Shown: positions 34,657 through 42,930 of the stretch, in pieces | Layout: every line of letters starts with the position of its first letter | Position numbering within the stretch: position 1 is the stretch's first letter | NCBI RefSeq assembly: GCF_003977685.1 | Contig: NZ_RYZH01000006.1 | Coordinates: 1 to 64,000, forward strand | Source of the DNA: Tautonia sociabilis | GTDB lineage: Bacteria > Planctomycetota > Planctomycetia > Isosphaerales > Isosphaeraceae | Direction: 5' to 3' | Length of the DNA: 64,000 nucleotides | The notes under the pieces: model-generated | What the model was told of the DNA's origin: nothing | The model's input: only the letters and a program-made list of their open reading frames with translations | The model's database searches: none | Made by a program: the position numbers and the translations under genes

Positions 34657-35394
34657 TCACATCGTCCGGCCGCCGTCGACGACGAGAATCTGGCCGGTCG
34701 TCAGCGTCGCCCGGTCGGCGAGGTAGACGATCGCCTCGGCGATGTCGTCCGGAGTCGCCGCCCGTTTCAGGGGGGTTAGGGAGACGGCCTGGTCCACCAT
34801 GTCCTGGTGGTCGGCGAGCCATCGCGTCAGGACCGGCCCCGGGGCGACGGCGTTCACGCGGACCTGGGGGGCGAAGGCTCGGGCCAGGCTCTTGGTGAGC
34901 GTGATCACCGCCCCCTTGCTGGCCGCGTAGGGGATCGAACTGCCCGAGCCGGCGATCCCGGCGACCGAGGCGACGTTGACGATCGAGCCGTTCCGGTGCT
35001 GGAGCAGGGGCATGGCGGCCCGACAGGAGTAGAAGGTCCCCTTCACGTTCAGCTGGAGGATGTCGTCCCAGACGGCGTCGGTCACCGAGTCGAGGTCGGT
35101 GTGGGGGATGAAGTGGGTGGTCGCGGCGTTGTTGACCAGCACGTCGAGGCCGCCGAAGGCCGAGGCGGCCGATTCGACGAGCGATCGCACCTCGACATCC
35201 TTCCCGGCGTCGGCCCGGATAACGAGAACCCCCGCCCCTCGGGAGCGAACGCCGTCGGCCGTCTGCTCGGCGTCTTCCCGTGACTTCGAGTAGTTGACGA
35301 CCACATCGTACCCCAGCTCGGCGAACCGCCAGGCCGCCGACCTGCCGATCCCCGTGGCCGATCCGGTCACCAGGGCGACCCGTCGCTCCGCCAT
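34657..35394 (-). CDS. SDR-family oxidoreductase (FabG-like)
   Basis: The 245-residue classical short-chain dehydrogenase has TGSATGIG (10-17), VLVNNAA (86-91), the catalytic triad S143 (NVASVAGIAGS), Y156 and K160 (YAASKGA), and the C-terminal GQILVVDGGRTM typical of FabG-like 3-oxoacyl reductases. Cofactor preference and substrate are not determined; it could be a fatty-acid, sugar or alcohol dehydrogenase. The start at 35394 (MAERRVALVTG) is the only one that fits the Rossmann strand. It is divergent from trpA with a 189-nt spacer. Confidence 0.85.
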   Translation of the reverse strand: MAERRVALVTGSATGIGRSAAWRFAELGYDVVVNYSKSREDAEQTADGVRSRGAGVLVIRADAGKDVEVRSLVESAASAFGGLDVLVNNAATTHFIPHTDLDSVTDAVWDDILQLNVKGTFYSCRAAMPLLQHRNGSIVNVASVAGIAGSGSSIPYAASKGAVITLTKSLARAFAPQVRVNAVAPGPVLTRWLADHQDMVDQAVSLTPLKRAATPDDIAEAIVYLADRATLTTGQILVVDGGRTM

Positions 35395-35583
35395 CACAAT
35401 GCTCCTCGACTCGATCCGGCCCGGTTCTTCCCGATCGTGCAATCGCGGGACGATCGGCCGGGGGGGAGGTTTGTGGTACTCTAGTCGGCTCGAGGCCCCC
35501 GGATCCACCGGCTGGCCCCCGGCCGCGCCGCCATCAACCGAAGCCCCCGCCCCGCACCGCGGGCCGAACCGGCCCGACGAACC

Positions 35584-36405
35584 ATGAACCGCATCGACGC
35601 CCTCTTCGAACGCCTCCGATCCGAGGGCCGCCGCGCCCTGATGCCCTTTCTCACCGCCGGGGATCCGGACCTGCCGACCACCTCGGCGCTGATCCGCGAG
35701 GCGATCCGGCGCGGGGCGCACATGGTCGAGGTCGGGATCCCCTATTCCGACCCCATCGCCGACGGTCCTGTGATCGCCGCCAGCTACCAGCGGGCGCTGG
35801 ACGGAGGGATTCGGCTCGGACCGATCTTCGAGGCCCTCGCCTCCGTCCGCCGGGGAGGGGAGGGCGAGGCCCCCGTCGAGGCTCCGATGGTGACGATGTC
35901 GTCTTACGCCATCATCCTCCGACGTGGTCCGGAACGATTCGCCGACGAGGCGAAGGCGGCCGGGGTCGACGGCCTGATCGTCCCGGACCTGCCGGTCGAG
36001 GAGGCCGGCGAGCTGGCGACGCTCGTCGCCGATCGCGACCTGCGCCTGATCCAGCTCATCACGCCGCGCACCCCTCGGGACCGGGCCTCGGCGATCGCCC
36101 GCACGACGACCGGATTCATCTACTATGTCTCGGTCGCCGGGATCACCGGGGAACGCACTGAGCTGCCCCCCGACCTGGCCAACGCCGTCTCCTGGCTCCG
36201 GACACAGACCGACCTGCCGATCTGCATCGGGTTCGGCATCAGCCGAGCCGAGCACATCCGGGCGCTGGCCCCGGTGGCCGATGGCCTGATCGTCGGCAGC
36301 GCGCTGGTCCGTCGCCTCGCCGAGGCAGCGGACCAGCCTCGGGGAGCGCTGGTCGATCGGATCGGCTCATTCATCGAGGAGCTGGCCGGAGCGCTGCCCT
36401 CCTGA
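35584..36405 (+). CDS. trpA: Tryptophan synthase alpha chain
   Basis: The 273-residue TIM barrel cleaves indole-3-glycerol phosphate. Catalytic Glu49 (HMVEVGIPYSDP) and Asp60 (IADGPVIA) are present. FIYYVSVAGITGER, PICIGFGISRAEH and DGLIVGSALVRRL complete the phosphate-binding half. The gene is alone: no trpB, trpF or trpC lies adjacent, so the trp genes are dispersed in this genome. Confidence 0.95.
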   Translation: MNRIDALFERLRSEGRRALMPFLTAGDPDLPTTSALIREAIRRGAHMVEVGIPYSDPIADGPVIAASYQRALDGGIRLGPIFEALASVRRGGEGEAPVEAPMVTMSSYAIILRRGPERFADEAKAAGVDGLIVPDLPVEEAGELATLVADRDLRLIQLITPRTPRDRASAIARTTTGFIYYVSVAGITGERTELPPDLANAVSWLRTQTDLPICIGFGISRAEHIRALAPVADGLIVGSALVRRLAEAADQPRGALVDRIGSFIEELAGALPS

Positions 36406-36750
36406 ATCTCGGAGGGCTGTCGAGCGGTGATCCTCGAGGGACGTTCCCACCAACCGATCTGGAGGCGGAGCGTGCCGAGCGATCGAGACAGGGGTCTCAA
36501 TCCGGATCGTCGCGCCGAAGGCTCGGACGAACCGTCCGGCTCCGAGGCCGGAAGGTCGGCGATCGGGATCCCGGGCACCGGATCGCAGAGCGGGCCAGCC
36601 AGGCCTCCGCGCCGGCCCTCCCCGGCATCGAGGTCGACGGGGCTGCCGCCGCCGTCCGATCCGGCCCCCCCTCGGAGGGGAAGTCGACGTCTCCTGGTGC
36701 CTCAGACGGTCGAGAACCAGTTCGATGATCCCCGGGGATGCGACCGCCGC
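36406..36750. other. Intergenic region, nothing recognised
   Basis: About 345 nt lie between convergent trpA and a small minus-strand gene. The ORFs are unsupported and no clear terminator stem was found. Confidence 0.5.
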
Positions 36751-37068
36751 TCAGGTCGTGACGACGGCGTCCGGGGAGGAAGGGGAAGCGGAGACGGAGC
36801 CGGCGAGGCGGTCCTGGATCACGGCGCGGTAGGCGTTGGGGTCGGTCCCCTTCGGAGACGCGACGCCGATGCCAGCACACGAGGAGATCGGGACGATCCG
36901 GACGATATTCCGCTCCTGGTCGCCGAGCAGGGCGACCCGAGTCGGGCCCATCTGAGCGGTGTTGTCCCAGTGGCAGCGACAGGCGCTGCCGTCCGGGAGA
37001 AAGAGCATGACCTCGGGCATGCCGGCGTCGCGGAGCTGCTTCCAGAGCTCGAGAATGAGATCTCCCAT
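36751..37068 (-). CDS. Small hypothetical protein, 105 aa
   Basis: The translation starts MGDLILELWKQLRDAGMPEV and continues MLFLPDGSACRCHWDNTAQM and NIVRIVPISSCAGIGVASPKG, with a beta-rich pattern and four Cys. GAGGGACGAGACG precedes the ATG. No family is recognised. It lies 96 nt downstream of the small HTH-like gene on the same strand, possibly in one transcript. Confidence 0.5.
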   Translation of the reverse strand: MGDLILELWKQLRDAGMPEVMLFLPDGSACRCHWDNTAQMGPTRVALLGDQERNIVRIVPISSCAGIGVASPKGTDPNAYRAVIQDRLAGSVSASPSSPDAVVTT

Positions 37069-37164
37069 CGTCTCGTCCCTCGAGGGCTCGGATCGGGGGC
37101 CGGTCGATCGGGTGGCCGATGCCCCGAGGAGACTCTAGGACACCGGCCGCACCGGGGGAGGGCC

Positions 37165-37431
37165 TTAGGACGACGATCGGAACTTCGGCCCCTCGCCGGT
37201 GAGCAGCCAGTGGGGATCGGCCTGAGTGAGCATCAGGAAGCGGAGCATGATCTCCCCCGGCATGGCCATTCCGGATTCGAACTCGGCCCAGCGGTGGAAC
37301 GGGAGATCCAGCGCGGAGGCCAGCAGCGGGCCGCCGTTTTCGCCGTAAAGTTCCAGCCGGATTTCCCGGATTCGTCCGGCCAGGTCGGAGCGGATGACCA
37401 TCCAGTCGTCTCGAGGGTCGGGGGTCGGCAT
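37165..37431 (-). CDS. Small HTH (XRE-like) protein
   Basis: The 88-residue protein starts at the ATG at 37431 (MPTPDPRDDWMVIRSDLAG). It has a helical pattern (RIREIRLELYGENGGPLLAS, ALDLPFHRWAEFESGMAMPG) and ends DPHWLLTGEGPKF. The final WLLTGEGP is a hallmark of small XRE-type regulators. The helix-turn-helix would be at about 28-60. It may regulate the small gene downstream at 36751, but this is inference. Start codons further upstream are unsupported. Confidence 0.6.
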   Translation of the reverse strand: MPTPDPRDDWMVIRSDLAGRIREIRLELYGENGGPLLASALDLPFHRWAEFESGMAMPGEIMLRFLMLTQADPHWLLTGEGPKFRSSS

Positions 37432-37753
37432 GACATCTCGCCGGGGTTCGTGACGATCGGGCGGGAGGTCGGGATGCCCGAGGCGACCCATCGTCGCCAC
37501 TCTAGCCCGACCGGGACGGGGGATCCAGGGGAGGAGCGCTTCACCAGGCAGGAGAGGAAGACTCCGCAGGGGCCTTCGGCGAGTGAGGGGGGGAGGCGAG
37601 ATTCTTTTCCGGAATTCCTGTCGTCGCGGGTCGCGTCTTACGGTCTAGCGATTCGGCGGAGGAGATCCGGATGGGCCGCCCAGTGCGCCGCGATGGGGCG
37701 GCCAGGGCCGAGTCCGAAGGCTCGCTCGCCCCTTTCCTGCAGGCGAGGGAACC
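37432..37753. other. Divergent intergenic region
   Basis: About 320 nt between the HTH-like gene and the GTG-started hypothetical gene. An AT-richer stretch near 37598-37625 (GATTCTTTTCCGGAATTCC) may hold promoter elements; nothing else was recognised. Confidence 0.4.
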
Positions 37754-38353
37754 GTGCTCGCGACACAGTTCTCAACCCGATGCCTGGCAGATCGGATCCG
37801 CCGGGCCTACCTCAGGCGACGCCCCTGGTGGTCCGGGGGGGATCCGGGTTCGAGCGTCTGGGCGGCGGCGGCCTCGGCGCTGATCCAGGCGCACGGCACC
37901 GATCGCCGTCTGCCCCTGGATCCCGAACTCTTCGTGGCCTCCCAGCCAGCCAGCGACGCCCTGGCCGACCCGTGGGGTGATCTGGTCGGAGCGCTGCCGA
38001 TCCGGCGCTACCGTCGCCGAGTCCGGGACATTGTCCGGCGGCTCCGAGAGGAGCTGCGCGGCGAGATTCGCTTGATGATCGGCCGGGCCCGTCGCGGCCA
38101 GTCCCTCGAGCTTCAGATCAAGTTCGGCGGACCGGGCCTGTCCCCGCTGGGCCGCTATGTGGCGGCTCGTCGGATCAACCGCGAGGATCTGGCGGAAGCG
38201 ATTCGAGAGGCGGCGCTTCGGCAGCACGAGGGTTGCCCGCTCTATCGACTGGCCTGCCGAGGCCTCCTGACCGAGGGCGACTATCCCGCCTCGGCGCCGC
38301 TTCCGTACCCGATCAATCCAATGCCCGCCGGGGCCGTGGTGGGCTGGAACTGA
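37754..38353 (+). CDS. Hypothetical protein, 199 aa
   Basis: Translation from a GTG preceded by AGGCGAGGGA gives MLATQFSTRCLADRIRRAYL, then a long charged helix (RRYRRRVRDIVRRLREELRG, EIRLMIGRARRGQSLELQIK) and a C-terminal part with conserved-looking PLGRYVAARRINREDLAEAI and CPLYRLACRGLLTEGDYPA. No membrane segment or known motif is seen. The composition is protein-like throughout. Function is unknown. Confidence 0.6.
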   Translation: MLATQFSTRCLADRIRRAYLRRRPWWSGGDPGSSVWAAAASALIQAHGTDRRLPLDPELFVASQPASDALADPWGDLVGALPIRRYRRRVRDIVRRLREELRGEIRLMIGRARRGQSLELQIKFGGPGLSPLGRYVAARRINREDLAEAIREAALRQHEGCPLYRLACRGLLTEGDYPASAPLPYPINPMPAGAVVGWN

Positions 38354-38495
38354 GCCGGTCCCGCCGCCCTGATCGCGAATGCGCCCGGCCGGATGCCGAC
38401 CCCGACCGCTCGGCCTCGATAGGGCCGGACGACCCCCGCGAGCGGCCTCCCTCGATCTCCGCCCCCCGACTTTGGCGCGGATTTCCCTTTTCTTT

Positions 38496-38511
38496 CCACA
38501 CCGACGTGTGG
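38496..38511. promoter_or_regulatory. Perfect inverted repeat upstream of the ECF sigma gene, possible operator
   Basis: CCACAC-CGAC-GTGTGG is a perfect 6-bp dyad lying 116 nt before the chosen sigma-factor start and next to an AT-rich stretch (ATGATTATTAGA at about 38516). Position suggests a regulator-binding site for the sigma/kinase operon. Confidence 0.35.
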
Positions 38512-38627
38512 CACCATGATTATTAGACGGGAACGGGCGGGGTCCATGGGCTCGCGTTCGTGAGGGCGTGCACTCCTGCACGATGGAAGCCATCAAGCCC
38601 GAGACGGTTCCATGTGGGAGCCCTGAG

Positions 38628-39224
38628 ATGCACGGATCGTCGGGTCAGTCGGTCGACGGGTTGTTCGCTCGCGCGCAGTCGGGTGACGAACAAGCCTGGG
38701 AGGAATTGTTCCGGCAATGCTACCCCAAGGTGGTCCGAGTGGTGCGCCGGCGGCTGAATCAGCCGATGCGCTCCTTGTATGACTCGGCCGATTTCGCCAG
38801 CGACGTGTGGCGGAGCCTGCTTGCGAAATCCGACCGGTTCGACTTTCCCTCGGTCTCGGCGCTGATGGCCTTCCTGGAAAAAGCGGCCAAGCAGAAGGTG
38901 ATTGACGAGCACCGCCGGTTGCACAGCCTAAAGCGCGACCAGCGGCGAACGACCAGTCTGGATGCCGCGCCGGAGGGATTTGGGGCGCCGTTGCCCCTGG
39001 CTTCGACCGACCCCACCCCCAGCCAATATGCCGTGGCCAATGAGGGTTGGCAGCGAGCCAACGACCGGCTCGACGAGACGCATCGTCGCGTCCTGGAGAT
39101 GGCGCGTCAGGGCTATTCGACCAAGGAGATCTCGGAGGAGGTCGACTGGTCGGTGCGCAAGGTCCAGCGCGAGCTCAAGGTGATGGGGGACTACTGGCTC
39201 TCCGACCGAGGGAGGCGCGAATGA
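38628..39224 (+). CDS. ECF-family RNA polymerase sigma factor
   Basis: The 198-residue protein has sigma region 2 (LFARAQSGDEQAWEELFRQC, YDSADFASDVWRSLLAKSDR, FLEKAAKQKVIDEHRRLHSL) and region 4 (DETHRRVLEMARQGYSTKEI, EEVDWSVRKVQRELKVM). It would direct RNA polymerase to a small regulon. The start at 38628 (MHGSSGQSVDG) has GGGAG at good spacing; ATGs at 38568 and 38583 are alternatives. Its TGA overlaps the ATG of the kinase gene (ATGA at 39221-39224). No anti-sigma factor gene is present, so the kinase or its membrane segment may control it. Confidence 0.85.
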   Translation: MHGSSGQSVDGLFARAQSGDEQAWEELFRQCYPKVVRVVRRRLNQPMRSLYDSADFASDVWRSLLAKSDRFDFPSVSALMAFLEKAAKQKVIDEHRRLHSLKRDQRRTTSLDAAPEGFGAPLPLASTDPTPSQYAVANEGWQRANDRLDETHRRVLEMARQGYSTKEISEEVDWSVRKVQRELKVMGDYWLSDRGRRE

Positions 39225-41422
39225 CCGAAGAGACCATCGGCCGGCCCGACGTCGAACCGGACCGATTCGCCGAACTTCGCACGCTCTGGCTGCGGCAAGG
39301 TGGAACTCCGTCATCCCTCGCCGGGCTGGTCAAATCCGACCTGAGACGCCGGTTCGCCGAGGGGCAGCGGCCGGCCATCGCCGATTATCTCGAGGCACTA
39401 CCCGACCTCGGTGCCGACTCGGAGCGGATGCTCAGCCTCATCTACGAGGAATTCTGCCTGAGAGAAGAAGCGGGAGAGGCCCCCGATCCCGACTCCTTCT
39501 GCGAACGCTACGCCCCCTGGCGCGATTCCCTCGCCTCTCAGCTCAATTACCACCGGATGCTCAGCCAGGCCGTCGGCGTCCCCCCGGGGACGCCACCTCG
39601 ATACCCCGAGCCCGGCGAACACTTCCTGAGGTTCCGCCTGCGCTCGGTGCTGGGGCAGGGGGGGGCCGCCCGCGTCTTCCTGGCCGACGATGAGGAGCTC
39701 GGCGGTCGGCTCAGCGCGCTGAAGATCTCCTCCGATCGTGGCGAGGAGCCGTCGATCATGGGGAGGCTCCAGCACCCGCACATCATGCCGGTCTTCAACG
39801 TCGTTCGTGACGAGGAAACCGGCCTCCGCGGCCTGTGCATGCCCTATCGGCCTGGTCGGCCGCTCGATCAGGTCATCCGCCGGATGGAGAAGATCCCCCC
39901 TGCCAGGAGGTCGGCCCGGACACTGCTCGAGGCGGCCGCGCCGGAGGATCTCTCGGTCAAGGTGGAGTGGCCAGGATTCCCCCGCCGCGGCTCCTACGTC
40001 GACGCCTGCTGCTGGCTCGGCGCCGCCCTGGCCGACGCGCTCGGCCACGCCCATTCCCGCGGGATCATGCACCGCGACGTCAAGCCCGCCAACATCCTCC
40101 TGTCGGCCACCGAGGGGCCCCAGCTGCTCGACTTCAACCTGGCGCACGACCCGAACGCCCCCGATCGGGCTGAAAGTGCACTGCGGGGCGGTACGCTCCC
40201 CTACATGGCTCCGGAGCAACTGGAAGCCTTCAAGGACCCCGATCGCTGGAAGGAAGTCGGTCCCTCGGCCGACCTGTATGCCCTTGGGTTGGTGCTCCGG
40301 GAGCTGATCACAGGCGATCGTCCCGAGGCTCCCCCCCCGGACCTTCCCCTGCCTCGAGCCATCAACGACCTGCTGGCGGCTCGGGTCGACGGTTGGCCCC
40401 CCGTCCGATCCGCCAACCCGCAGGCGTCTCATGCGCTGGATTCGGTGCTCCGTCGCTGTCTGGCGTACCATCCGGCCGACCGCTACCGCTCCGCGAGCGA
40501 GCTGTCGGACGATCTCCGGGCCGTCCTGTCCCGTCGGCCGATGCTCCACGAGCACAATCCGAGTCGTCGCGAACGCATCCGGTTCTGGTTCTGCCGCCAT
40601 CGGATCGGCCTCGCCGTCTCGGCGGCCCTGGCCCTCGGCACGGTCGCGATGGTCCTTGTCAACCGGGAGACGGTCGCCGACTCGAACCGGTACGTGAGCC
40701 TCGGCCGGGTGGCCTTCGCCAAGTCGGAAAACTCCGATGGTGCCGAGAAGCACCAGTGGATCGTCGAATCCAAGACCGCGTTCCACCGGGCGTTGGAGCT
40801 GGATCGAACGAACGTCCGAGCGTACCTCGGGATGGGAATCATCGCCAACGCCGAGGGGAACCACGCCGCCGCCATCCGGTACCTGTCCCGGGCTCTCCAG
40901 CTCGTCCAGGCGCCCCAAAACCTTTCTCCCTTCGAGTTGGCCGAGTTGCATTTCACCCTCGCGCAAGCGAGAGTGGGCATCGCCTTGCAAGACCATTCCC
41001 AGGTCGAGCCCATGATCGGACTCGCCCTGGAGGGGCTGGACATCGCCGCTCGTGAGATGGCCCGGGCGGATTCCGACGGTCGGAACGCCGACCCCGATCC
41101 CGTCCGGTCGGCTCCCGACAGCCGGATCGCCGATCCCGACCGAGTCCGGCGGAACGCATCCTTTGAGTCCCTCAAGGCCGAGATCGCCCTCTGGAGGGTA
41201 CGCGCCCTCGTCCATCTCGCTGCGGTCTCACCCACCTCCTTCATGGAACGGGTTGAACTCTATGAGAATGCCTTACAACTAATCGATCCCTATCGCGACC
41301 TGCTCCGCCGAGAGGAACTCGGAATGGTTAAGAAGTTGGAGAACCTGGTCGGGCAACGAGCGGGGACGGCGCGGGAGTCGTCGGATCTCCTCGACGGCCT
41401 CGAACGTCCCGGATCGCCCTGA
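39221..41422 (+). CDS. Membrane Ser/Thr protein kinase with C-terminal TPR region
   Basis: The 733-residue protein has an N-terminal helical domain (1-130) often found in planctomycete kinases. The kinase domain (about 137-440) follows: Gly loop GQGGAARVF, K168 (ALKIS), HRD at 284-286 (HRDVKPANILL), a DFG motif that reads DFN (304-306), and MAPEQL. One transmembrane helix lies at about 461-481 (RIGLAVSAALALGTVAMVLVN), with TPR-like helices outside the membrane or distal to it. The insert between strands and HRD is longer than usual. It is coupled to the ECF gene by an ATGA overlap, which suggests that phosphorylation controls the sigma factor. Confidence 0.85.
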   Translation: MTEETIGRPDVEPDRFAELRTLWLRQGGTPSSLAGLVKSDLRRRFAEGQRPAIADYLEALPDLGADSERMLSLIYEEFCLREEAGEAPDPDSFCERYAPWRDSLASQLNYHRMLSQAVGVPPGTPPRYPEPGEHFLRFRLRSVLGQGGAARVFLADDEELGGRLSALKISSDRGEEPSIMGRLQHPHIMPVFNVVRDEETGLRGLCMPYRPGRPLDQVIRRMEKIPPARRSARTLLEAAAPEDLSVKVEWPGFPRRGSYVDACCWLGAALADALGHAHSRGIMHRDVKPANILLSATEGPQLLDFNLAHDPNAPDRAESALRGGTLPYMAPEQLEAFKDPDRWKEVGPSADLYALGLVLRELITGDRPEAPPPDLPLPRAINDLLAARVDGWPPVRSANPQASHALDSVLRRCLAYHPADRYRSASELSDDLRAVLSRRPMLHEHNPSRRERIRFWFCRHRIGLAVSAALALGTVAMVLVNRETVADSNRYVSLGRVAFAKSENSDGAEKHQWIVESKTAFHRALELDRTNVRAYLGMGIIANAEGNHAAAIRYLSRALQLVQAPQNLSPFELAELHFTLAQARVGIALQDHSQVEPMIGLALEGLDIAAREMARADSDGRNADPDPVRSAPDSRIADPDRVRRNASFESLKAEIALWRVRALVHLAAVSPTSFMERVELYENALQLIDPYRDLLRREELGMVKKLENLVGQRAGTARESSDLLDGLERPGSP

Positions 41423-41672
41423 TCGCGGGAACTTGATGCCCATCCCGGCGGCAGCTGTTCGCAAGCCGGTCGAGTTGGGGGGGCCATGCCATCACGCTCC
41501 TCCCGATCGGAGCGGCGATTGCCTGCCATGGCCCCCTCGGTCGTCCTCTCGATCTGATCCTGGCTCCCTACTCGGACGACACGCGACCCTCATTCGGTCT
41601 GGGAATCGTTCCGGTTCAATCGGACACGTCACATTCGCGGTCCTCGTCGCGTAAGGTCACCCTGGCGCGGGC

Positions 41673-41891
41673 TCAGATATCCTCGGCGCCTGATCGGCAG
41701 ACGGCGTCGAACTCGGCGAGCAGGTCGAGCATCTCTTGGTCGATGGGCGCGATCTCGGCCGGGGGAGGCTCCGGCGGAGGGTCCATCGTCGGCATCGGGG
41801 CCACGGGGAGGACGCGAGCCGAGAGGGAGTCAACGGCCGGGGAGAAGCGAGCGGCGCGGCGGGATCGGCTGTGGCGGGGGGTCGCGAACAT
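41673..41891 (-). CDS. Tiny 72-aa protein with planctomycete-type N-terminus
   Basis: AAGGAG lies 6 nt before the ATG at 41891, an excellent RBS. The product begins MFATPRHSRSRRAARFSPAV, then DSLSARVLP, a basic leader ending in a motif resembling the LExRxLPS segment at the N-termini of many planctomycete proteins. A short Pro-rich acidic tail (MDPPPEPPPAEIAPIDQEM) follows. Function is unknown. It may be the remnant of a larger exported protein or a stand-alone small protein. Confidence 0.55.
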   Translation of the reverse strand: MFATPRHSRSRRAARFSPAVDSLSARVLPVAPMPTMDPPPEPPPAEIAPIDQEMLDLLAEFDAVCRSGAEDI

Positions 41892-42208
41892 CGGAATCTC
41901 CTTCGCTTGGAACGATCGATGGAATGAATATAAGTGGATGCGTATAGGGCCGGCTGCGCTCGTGCGGCCACGGCCGGCCGAGTCGTCGAATCCGCGAGGC
42001 GCGGAGGCTCGCGGTGGTCGAGATGTCGGACGCGAAGGGGCGTCCGGCGTTGATCTGGGGAAGCCTGGAGGGACAGGCCGTCCTCGTGCTTCGTCGCGAT
42101 CCGAGGTGGGAGTCTCGCTCGCTTGGTCGGTGTTATTCACCGGATTTCGTCCCCGGTGGCGACACGCGAGACCGGTTTTTTTTGCGGCGATTGGGCAGGA
42201 GGCGCCCG

Positions 42209-42664
42209 TTAGCGTCCGGGGAGCATGGCCGGGTTCACGCCGGGCGAGCGGTGGGCCGACCGGGATGCGAACCAGACCCGGTTGCTGCGCGCCGGACGTC
42301 GGTGCACGGCCGGGACAAACGCTCTCGACGACCGAACCTGGGGAGGGACTCCCTGGGGACCGTCGAGGATCAATACCGGCTGATGGCTCCAAATGGCGCC
42401 GGAGGCCGAGCCGAGGGCGGCCGACCCGGCGGAAGTCCTGGCCAAAGGGGATGCCGGTGGGAGGACGGGCGAGGTTCGCTCGGCGGTCATCGCCGAGGCG
42501 GCCATCGCGTCGATCCGCCGAAGGGACTCTGATCGGTCGAGCCTGGAGGCAGCTACGCCTCCATCAGGGAGCTTGGGACAACGCTCCGCCAGTACGAGCC
42601 AGATCGAGTACATCAGGCGCCGAGGGACCCAGCCGGGGCAGGCGAGGAGTGCGAGGGTCGTCAT
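42209..42664 (-). CDS. Weak candidate ORF, 151 aa
   Basis: The ATG at 42664 (MTTLALLACPGWVPRRLMYS) follows GGAGGAGAGGGG and has a hydrophobic start, but the rest is Ser/Ala/Arg-rich with no domain and codon use is not convincing. It may be non-coding. Confidence 0.25.
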   Translation of the reverse strand: MTTLALLACPGWVPRRLMYSIWLVLAERCPKLPDGGVAASRLDRSESLRRIDAMAASAMTAERTSPVLPPASPLARTSAGSAALGSASGAIWSHQPVLILDGPQGVPPQVRSSRAFVPAVHRRPARSNRVWFASRSAHRSPGVNPAMLPGR

Positions 42665-42852
42665 GGTTCCGCCCCTCTCCTCCGGGACCACCACAGTCCC
42701 GTCCCGCCGATTCCCGGGGGCGAGTGCCCCAGATCGGGCGGTGTCACTGATAAGTCAATGACAATGATCGATCTTACTCTCACCTCTTCCTCGCGGCAAG
42801 CGATCCTCCTCGTGACCTGGACGGGGGCCTCGCCCAAGGCTACGATCCGATC

Positions 42853-42887
42853 GGCCGGCGGCCGGCGGCCGGCGGCCGGCGGCCGGC
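42853..42887. repeat. Five tandem copies of a 7-bp GC unit
   Basis: GGCCGGC is repeated five times without interruption about 43 nt upstream of the ATG at 42931. Because 7 is not a multiple of 3, copy-number change would alter spacing or frame, a feature seen in slippage-prone loci. No link to expression is shown. Confidence 0.7.
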
Positions 42888-42930
42888 GACGGCCCTCGAT
42901 CCCCCGACGCTCATCGACCGAGTTGCCGCC

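Larger units (their letters stand above)
41892..42930. other. Gene-poor 1-kb region
   Basis: Apart from a weak candidate ORF at 42209-42664 and a 7-bp tandem repeat at 42853-42887, nothing supported was seen. AT-rich stretches at about 41925-41945 and a T-run at 42176-42183 stand out in the GC-rich sequence. Confidence 0.4.

Noticed and set aside
35395-36255. 5' extension of the SDR frame
   Set aside because: It is antisense to trpA; the Rossmann fold starts at 35394.
42841-42895. Possible CRISPR or larger repeat array
   Set aside because: Only a 7-bp unit is repeated, with no spacers and no cas genes; it is a simple sequence repeat.
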